64,000 nt of DNA from Jeotgalicoccus aerolatus. Lineage in GTDB: Bacteria; Bacillota; Bacilli; Staphylococcales; Salinicoccaceae. The first letter of the stretch is position 1; each line of letters starts with the position of its first letter. The stretch covers positions 1,054,001-1,118,000 of the forward strand of contig NZ_BMCN01000001.1 in the NCBI RefSeq assembly GCF_014635205.1. The letters run 5' to 3'. A program made the position numbers and the translations under genes. Below the pieces are notes generated by a model. That model was given only the letters and a program-made list of their open reading frames with translations. It was not told the origin of the DNA and did not search any database. Below are positions 59,544 to 64,000 of the stretch, piece after piece.

Positions 59544-60374
59544 TCAACAGAATATTAGACAGTTTTTATAGAAGTTTTCTTTATACTCCTTTGGCGTGAG
59601 ATAATTCAATGCACCATGGGGTCTAATATTGTTATACCAGTTTACGTAGTCGAATAGTTCGATGTTTAATTGTTTTAATGATATAAAAGTATATTGGTTA
59701 ATAAATTCAGTTTTCATCGCTTTGAACGTGGTTTCAGCCACAGCGTTGTCATAAGGACAGCCTTTCATACTAAGTGATCTTTCAATATCAAAGCCATCTA
59801 AAACTTCATCAATCAGCTGGTTATCGAACTCTTTCCCTCTGTCTGTGTGAAACATCTGCACATCTCTTAAATCATGCTTAATGGTGCTGATTGATGACAA
59901 GACCAGCACAGCACTCTTTCTTGAACCTGCACTGTACCCAACAATTTCTCGATTAAAGAGATCAATAAATACACATATGTAATGCCATTTTCCTGCTACT
60001 TTTACATATGTTAAATCACTGACAATGACTTCCATTGGTTGTGCTCTGTTAAAATCTCGGTCTAGACCATTCGTGATCAGACGCTCGTTCGACTTCGACG
60101 GATAGGGCCTATAGCTTGCGATAGTATAGGTTGACACCAGATTATTCTGTTTCATGACCCGACCGATGCGTCTTCTCGAGACTGTCAAACCTAGTTTATG
60201 TAACGCATTTTTTATTCTTCGGGTACCAAAACATTTTCGGTTTGAATTAAATACCTGAATAATCGTTTCATTGATATCGTTATCGCGCTCACACTGATTG
60301 TTGGTCCTTTGTTTATTAATTTCAAAATAATAGGTACTTCTAGAGATTTGCAGGACTTTGCACATTGCTGACAC
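59544..60374 (-). CDS. IS3-family transposase OrfB (DDE integrase domain)
   Basis: This 276-residue part has an N-terminal helix-turn-helix (SAMCKVLQISRSTYYFE) and an rve integrase core with the catalytic triad in VSDLTYV, FHTDRGKEF and AVAETTFKAMK, followed by NWYNNIRPHGALNYLTPKEY. The frame is open upstream past orfA's stop, so it is normally made as an OrfAB fusion by -1 frameshifting. It appears intact. Confidence 0.93.
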   Translation of the reverse strand: MSAMCKVLQISRSTYYFEINKQRTNNQCERDNDINETIIQVFNSNRKCFGTRRIKNALHKLGLTVSRRRIGRVMKQNNLVSTYTIASYRPYPSKSNERLITNGLDRDFNRAQPMEVIVSDLTYVKVAGKWHYICVFIDLFNREIVGYSAGSRKSAVLVLSSISTIKHDLRDVQMFHTDRGKEFDNQLIDEVLDGFDIERSLSMKGCPYDNAVAETTFKAMKTEFINQYTFISLKQLNIELFDYVNWYNNIRPHGALNYLTPKEYKENFYKNCLIFC

Positions 60375-60406
60375 TGAATATTTGTGTGCATCCTTACGAA
60401 TGACTT

Positions 60407-60688
60407 CTATTTTCGTCCCATGATCAGCGCTGCTTGCTTTAGAATCTCGTTTTCCATTTTTAACTGTTGAATGTCTTTGCGAAGTCTTCTGAGTTCACGC
60501 TCTTCTTCAGATAAATTGTCAATATGATTAAATGAACCTGTGTTCTGATGATTTTTAACCCATTTATCTAAAGCTGAAGCCGTGAGATCATACTCCCGTA
60601 CAATTTCAGATTTTGATTTACCATTTTCAAATAATCGGACCATCTGTAGTTTAAATTCAGGGGTAAATGTTCTTCTCGTTCTTGACAT
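60407..60688 (-). CDS. IS3-family transposase OrfA
   Basis: This 93-residue helix-turn-helix protein has RRTFTPEFKLQMVRLFENGK and KSEIVREYDLTASALDKWVK, and a C-terminal coiled-coil (LRRLRKDIQQLKMENEILKQ). It binds the element ends. Near its stop the bases CGAAAATAG permit -1 slippage into the orfB frame. Confidence 0.9.
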   Translation of the reverse strand: MSRTRRTFTPEFKLQMVRLFENGKSKSEIVREYDLTASALDKWVKNHQNTGSFNHIDNLSEEERELRRLRKDIQQLKMENEILKQAALIMGRK

Positions 60689-60744
60689 AAAAAAACGCCT
60701 ACTTTCATTGATTTAACAATAACCTCCCTCATAGGAGTTGTCCA

Positions 60745-60848
60745 ATCAAGTGTAGACGATTCATAATACATATTAGACTTCGCCATAATCCTGTCATCAG
60801 CTGCTATCGCAACCAGCAGCGTACCAGGATGCATTGTTCCATTTAGCT
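60745..60848 (-). pseudogene. Fragment of a second nucleoside hydrolase gene
   Basis: The minus strand reads KLNGTMHPGTLLVAIAADDR and IMAKSNMYY, which matches KLNGTTHPDTLLVAIAADER and IMEKSNKYY of the intact nucleoside hydrolase at 54624-55568; nucleotide identity over this stretch is high by eye. The homology stops about 18 bases before the IS end on one side and 7 bases after the GntR stop codon on the other. It is a relic with no function of its own. Confidence 0.85.
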
Positions 60849-60854
60849 TTTAAG

Positions 60855-61487
60855 CTAGCTTAAATACAAACTTTTCCCTTTACCAATATGTGTTTCTAAC
60901 ATTCTTTCAGCTTTATCTAACTCTTTTTTTCTAATATAGTTGTTAAGTAAAATATGATCATTATATGACTCTTCCAGCCTTTCTGGATTCTTCGTAAATA
61001 TTTTTATACCATGTAAGAATATTCGATCCGTAATGTTATCCAAAACTTTTAAGAAATGATCATTATCATATATACCTATGAATACTTTATGGTATTCAAT
61101 ATCCGATTTAATAAAATTGCTTATTTCATTTTTATTAATGAAGACTTGTTGCTCTTTAACCAGTTTATCTAATACCTCTAGATGATGCTCATTTAGTGAA
61201 TATCTTATCTTTCTAAAAGAGAAGAGTTCTATCGCAAGTCTTAAATCCATTAAGTCTATTGTTTCTTTTACAGATAATTCTTTTATTAAAATACCTCTTT
61301 TCGGTAATATTTCGATAAGATTATCATTATTGTCTAATCTTTGAAGAGCATCTCTAATTGGAGTTCTACTAATATTCAACATATCAACTAGTTGTTGTTC
61401 TGTAATGACTGGCCCGTTAATGTCACCCAATAATATCATCTCTTTTAACTGTTCATATGCAATATCCTTCAGATACTTTTTCTCCAT
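60855..61487 (-). CDS. GntR-family regulator (FadR subfamily, FCD domain)
   Basis: This 210-residue repressor has an N-terminal winged helix (about 1-70: EQQLVDMLNISRTPIRDALQRLD) and an all-helical FCD ligand domain (about 80-205) with metal-binding residues in MDLRLAIE and IEYHKVF. The start at 61487 follows GGGAG. It is adjacent to a nitrilase and TRAP transporter operon in the same direction and probably controls it; the ligand is likely a carboxylate. Confidence 0.9.
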   Translation of the reverse strand: MEKKYLKDIAYEQLKEMILLGDINGPVITEQQLVDMLNISRTPIRDALQRLDNNDNLIEILPKRGILIKELSVKETIDLMDLRLAIELFSFRKIRYSLNEHHLEVLDKLVKEQQVFINKNEISNFIKSDIEYHKVFIGIYDNDHFLKVLDNITDRIFLHGIKIFTKNPERLEESYNDHILLNNYIRKKELDKAERMLETHIGKGKSLYLS

Positions 61488-61584
61488 ATTGATCAGCTCC
61501 CATCTCATCCGTTAATATCTTTAGCTATATACGACCGATTTAATTTCAGTTTTATATATTATTTATATCACAAATAATACTGAT

Positions 61585-61616
61585 ACAAGTGTGCAATTTA
61601 AAAATTACACACTTGT
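61585..61616. promoter_or_regulatory. Inverted repeat upstream of the GntR gene, candidate operator
   Basis: ACAAGTGTG (61585-61593) and CACACTTGT (61608-61616) form a perfect 9-bp inverted repeat with an AT-rich centre. It lies between the nitrilase stop and the gntR start, next to a possible -35 (TTGTAT, minus strand). It could be a GntR operator or a hairpin ending the nitrilase transcript; no U-run follows. Confidence 0.5.
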
Positions 61617-61633
61617 AAAATCTACCATATTTA

Positions 61634-62455
61634 TTATTTAGTTAAATCTTTGTAGTACTCTGGCTTTCTATTTTGAAGAGAAGGAATACTTGTACGTGCT
61701 TTTTCTACTAGACTCATATCAAGATTTGCATATATTACTCCAGTACCTTCTGATGCTCTAGAAATTACTACTCCCCAAGGATCAACAACCATACTACTTC
61801 CATAACATTCTTTGCCAGGAAGATTTTCACCAAATTGTCCTGCAGCAATAACAAAACATTGATTTTCTACTGCTCTAGCTCTCAAAATTAATTCCCAATG
61901 CAACATTCCGGTATATCTTGTGAAAGCAGCGGGTATAAATAATACCTTAGCACCTTCTAACGCGTAACCTCTGTATAATTCAGGGAATCTCATATCATAA
62001 CAAATACTTAAACCTGCTTTACCAATAGGTAAGTCTACTATCTGAGGCGATTCACCATTTATAATACTATTTGATTCCATATATTTAGATATACCTTCAA
62101 TTTCTATATCAAACAAGTGTATCTTTCTATATTTTCCAATCATATCACCATCAGGGTTCACCATAAATGATGTGTTGTATGATTTGTCTTCACTATACTC
62201 TTCTAAAATACTTCCTACGTGTATAAAAATGGAATGTTTTTTTGCTAGATTACTTAATAATTTAAAAGTCTCTCCGTCTGGTATTAATTCTGCATGTTTG
62301 CTCTTGTCTTCGTCTTTTCCTAAGTAAGTACAATATTCAGGGAGCGAAACTAGTTCTGCTCCATTGCCAGCTGCTTCATCAATAAAATTTTTAATATCTT
62401 TAATATTCTTTTCTTTGTCCTGCTTTGTGTTCATTTGTACAAGTGCGATTTTCAT
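61634..62455 (-). CDS. Carbon-nitrogen hydrolase (nitrilase family, omega-amidase-like)
   Basis: This 273-residue enzyme has the catalytic triad E40 (SLPEYCTY), K111 (YRKIHLFD) and C152 (LSICYDMRFPELYRG) at the expected places. The length is that of the Nit/omega-amidase group, which hydrolyse amides rather than nitriles. Cytoplasmic. It lies 19 bases after the TRAP large-permease gene, in a unit with a GntR regulator downstream, so it probably acts on the imported compound. Confidence 0.9.
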   Translation of the reverse strand: MKIALVQMNTKQDKEKNIKDIKNFIDEAAGNGAELVSLPEYCTYLGKDEDKSKHAELIPDGETFKLLSNLAKKHSIFIHVGSILEEYSEDKSYNTSFMVNPDGDMIGKYRKIHLFDIEIEGISKYMESNSIINGESPQIVDLPIGKAGLSICYDMRFPELYRGYALEGAKVLFIPAAFTRYTGMLHWELILRARAVENQCFVIAAGQFGENLPGKECYGSSMVVDPWGVVISRASEGTGVIYANLDMSLVEKARTSIPSLQNRKPEYYKDLTK

Positions 62456-62474
62456 ATAAAATCCTCCTATAAAT

Positions 62475-63758
62475 TTAGTCTGCTAAAAGTGACGGCAACC
62501 ACAGTGAAATCTGTGGGAAAAACGTAATTAATATTAGTGCAATTATTAGCGGAATGTAGAAAGGTAATACTCCTTTCACAACTTCTTCAAACTTGACTTT
62601 ACCAACCTTTGAAATTACGTATAAACCTATACCTACTGGTGGAGTTATCATACCTAACAGTAAATTATACGACATGACAATTCCAAAATGCACTCTATCT
62701 ATTCCCAGTGAGTCTATTATTGGTAGAAGGATAGGGACCATGATTAATTTGATTGGAATCCCTTCCATAACTGCACCTAAAGCGAGGAGTAGTATATTGA
62801 TGATTAGTAACATCACATACTTATTTTCTGTCATGTAAAGCAGTACATCTGACAGTAGTTGCGGTAATTGTTCAGCCGATATGATCCAGCCCATCGCTGT
62901 TCCGACACCTACTAAAAACATAATTAATGCTGTTGAACTCACGCTGGCTAAAAATCCTTCTTTTAAATTCTTAAAGGTAAATTCTTTATAGATTGCAGCA
63001 CAGATTATTGCATAAGCAGCTGCAATTGCACCTGCTTCTGTCGGAGTTACGATTCCACCAAGCATACCTCCAAGAATCACAACGGGTGCTAATAAAGCAA
63101 AGAATCCTTTTTTAAATGTTGTCCCTACATAACTAATTTTAAATTCTGATGCTTCAGGCGCTTCCGTTCTACCAGAAACTATTTGTATATAAACAAAAAT
63201 TCCAAGTGTTAGTGCTATAAATAAGCCTGGAATAACCCCCGCAATAAATAGTTCTTCCACTGAGACTTCTGCTAAATAAGCATATACAATTAACGGCACA
63301 CTTGGTGGTATAATCCCGCCAATTACTGAAGATGCTAAAACTAACGCAGCACTATATCCTTTCGAATATCCTTTCTCAACCATTGCTTTCATCTCAATTG
63401 CACCTAGGCCAGCTTGATCCCCAACAGCAGTACCAGAGATACCAGCAAAAATAACACTGGCTAGGATATTTACTTGAGCTAGTCCACCTCTAACAAATCC
63501 AATAATTGCTACACAAAAATCAAAAATCTTTTGAGTAATTCCTGCAGAGTTCATCAAATTACCTGCAAGTATAAACAGTGGTACTGCTAATAAAGTATAG
63601 CCGTAAATACCTTCTACGGTTTGAATTGGAAATACTTCAAGACTGTAGTTGCCCAATAACAAAGCCAGTAATGTAGATAAAATCATTGCGAAAGATACTG
63701 GAAACCCGACTGCTAGAAGTATTAAAAATACTACGAACATTACAATACCTAATATCAT
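62475..63758 (-). CDS. TRAP transporter large permease, DctM type
   Basis: This 427-residue protein has twelve or so spans and the DctM segments GISGTAVGDQAGLGAIEMKAM, IIGGIIPPSVPLIVYAYLA, GIVTPTEAGAIAAAYAI and GMITPPVGIGLYVIS. It is the ion-coupled translocation subunit for a carboxylate. Its start overlaps the small permease stop by 4 bases. The substrate is unknown; the nitrilase and GntR context suggests an amide- or carboxylate-containing compound. Confidence 0.95.
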   Translation of the reverse strand: MILGIVMFVVFLILLAVGFPVSFAMILSTLLALLLGNYSLEVFPIQTVEGIYGYTLLAVPLFILAGNLMNSAGITQKIFDFCVAIIGFVRGGLAQVNILASVIFAGISGTAVGDQAGLGAIEMKAMVEKGYSKGYSAALVLASSVIGGIIPPSVPLIVYAYLAEVSVEELFIAGVIPGLFIALTLGIFVYIQIVSGRTEAPEASEFKISYVGTTFKKGFFALLAPVVILGGMLGGIVTPTEAGAIAAAYAIICAAIYKEFTFKNLKEGFLASVSSTALIMFLVGVGTAMGWIISAEQLPQLLSDVLLYMTENKYVMLLIINILLLALGAVMEGIPIKLIMVPILLPIIDSLGIDRVHFGIVMSYNLLLGMITPPVGIGLYVISKVGKVKFEEVVKGVLPFYIPLIIALILITFFPQISLWLPSLLAD

Positions 63759-64000
63759 TTTTCACCCTCCTGACGAGCGATGAAAATATTTAAATTCCCT
63801 CTTTTTATTTGTATAAGATGCTCAATCATTATTAGCGTCACTAGTATCATTAAAAATACTAATGGTAAGTAATACACTGTAAATGGCGCTTCTAAAAGTA
63901 AGGTCGATCTATTAAGTCCCTTAATAGAAAGACTTATAGATGTAATAGTTAATACAACAGCGATAATCAACATTAATGTAGTATTGATATACATTATTAT
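63755..64000 (-). CDS. TRAP transporter small permease, DctQ type (5' end outside window)
   Basis: The frame is open through the right edge; an internal ATG at 63994 is not the true start, since DctQ proteins are 150-180 residues with four spans and only about 81 codons (two spans and a basic tail ending ARQEGEK) are visible. It overlaps dctM by 4 bases. The binding-protein gene should lie just beyond the window. Confidence 0.85.
   Translation of the reverse strand: MIMYINTTLMLIIAVVLTITSISLSIKGLNRSTLLLEAPFTVYYLPLVFLMILVTLIMIEHLIQIKRGNLNIFIARQEGEK

Larger units (their letters stand above)
59542..60744 (-). mobile_element. IS3-family element, IS150 group
   Basis: About 1.2 kb containing orfA and orfB in the -1 frameshift arrangement. 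The ends are read as TGTCAACAG (left, plus strand) and TGGACAACTC (right, minus strand), sharing ACAAC-like terminal bases; exact ends are uncertain by a few bases. No target duplication is seen, and the flanks belong to two unrelated broken genes, so the element has been through a rearrangement. Confidence 0.85.

Noticed and set aside
60568-60834. An 88-codon minus-strand frame running from the hydrolase fragment into the IS
   Set aside because: It fuses a nucleoside hydrolase scrap, the IS end and an out-of-frame part of orfA; it is a product of the junction, not a gene.

Overview
The window looks like chromosomal DNA of a low-GC Firmicute, most likely a member of the Staphylococcaceae (Jeotgalicoccus, Salinicoccus or Macrococcus type). 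This is inferred from gene content: class Ib nrdIEF, a YclN/SstA-type siderophore permease pair, strong AGGAGG ribosome sites, short intergenic gaps and rho-independent terminators with U-runs. No rRNA, tRNA, CRISPR array or replication origin was seen. The sequence starts inside one gene and ends inside another.

Layout. 1-6.9 kb (minus strand): iron-siderophore permeases behind a Fur box, an SDR-like protein without catalytic residues, a YtkA-like lipoprotein, and nrdIEF behind two NrdR boxes and a LexA-type box. 7.1-16.4 kb: a DMT transporter, recQ, a pabA-pabBC operon carrying a half-size KipI gene and a KipA/PxpC gene, an MFS transporter and a GlsB stress protein. Two tandem arrays (nine 41-bp and nine 51-bp units) each lie between convergent genes and facing terminators. 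16.4-20.7 kb: a heterodimeric ABC exporter plus an ASCH protein, downstream of a 25-codon leader peptide with mutually exclusive hairpins, which resembles ribosome-mediated attenuation. 20.7-33.8 kb: general metabolism and transport, namely a quinone oxidoreductase, a GSDH lipoprotein, asparaginase, iadA with an NhaC-type antiporter, a LysR/Fsr-type MFS operon, a CynX-type MFS, an AraC regulator and an SDR.

33.8-51.5 kb is an accessory-looking stretch of small hydrolases, acetyltransferases and membrane proteins. It holds paralogous pairs (two metallophosphoesterases, two small membrane proteins), a 29-bp direct repeat, and several broken genes (a small membrane protein, a VOC remnant, a frameshifted grpB). 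51.6-54.6 kb carries a 32-codon small ORF, a 21-bp-stem terminator, an RsgA-like GTPase paralogue and an ABC exporter; I read this as an uncharacterised peptide or antibiotic-response system. 56.9-58.9 kb carries a GIY-YIG/DUF2075 helicase fusion coupled to a MazG-like pyrophosphohydrolase, a candidate defence module.

At 59.5-60.7 kb an IS3-family (IS150-group) element separates a decapitated XRE regulator from a scrap of a second nucleoside hydrolase gene, whose intact relative lies about 5 kb away; this points to an IS-associated rearrangement. The right end (60.8-64 kb) is a GntR regulator, a nitrilase-family amidohydrolase and a TRAP transporter, probably one carboxylate or amide catabolic unit.
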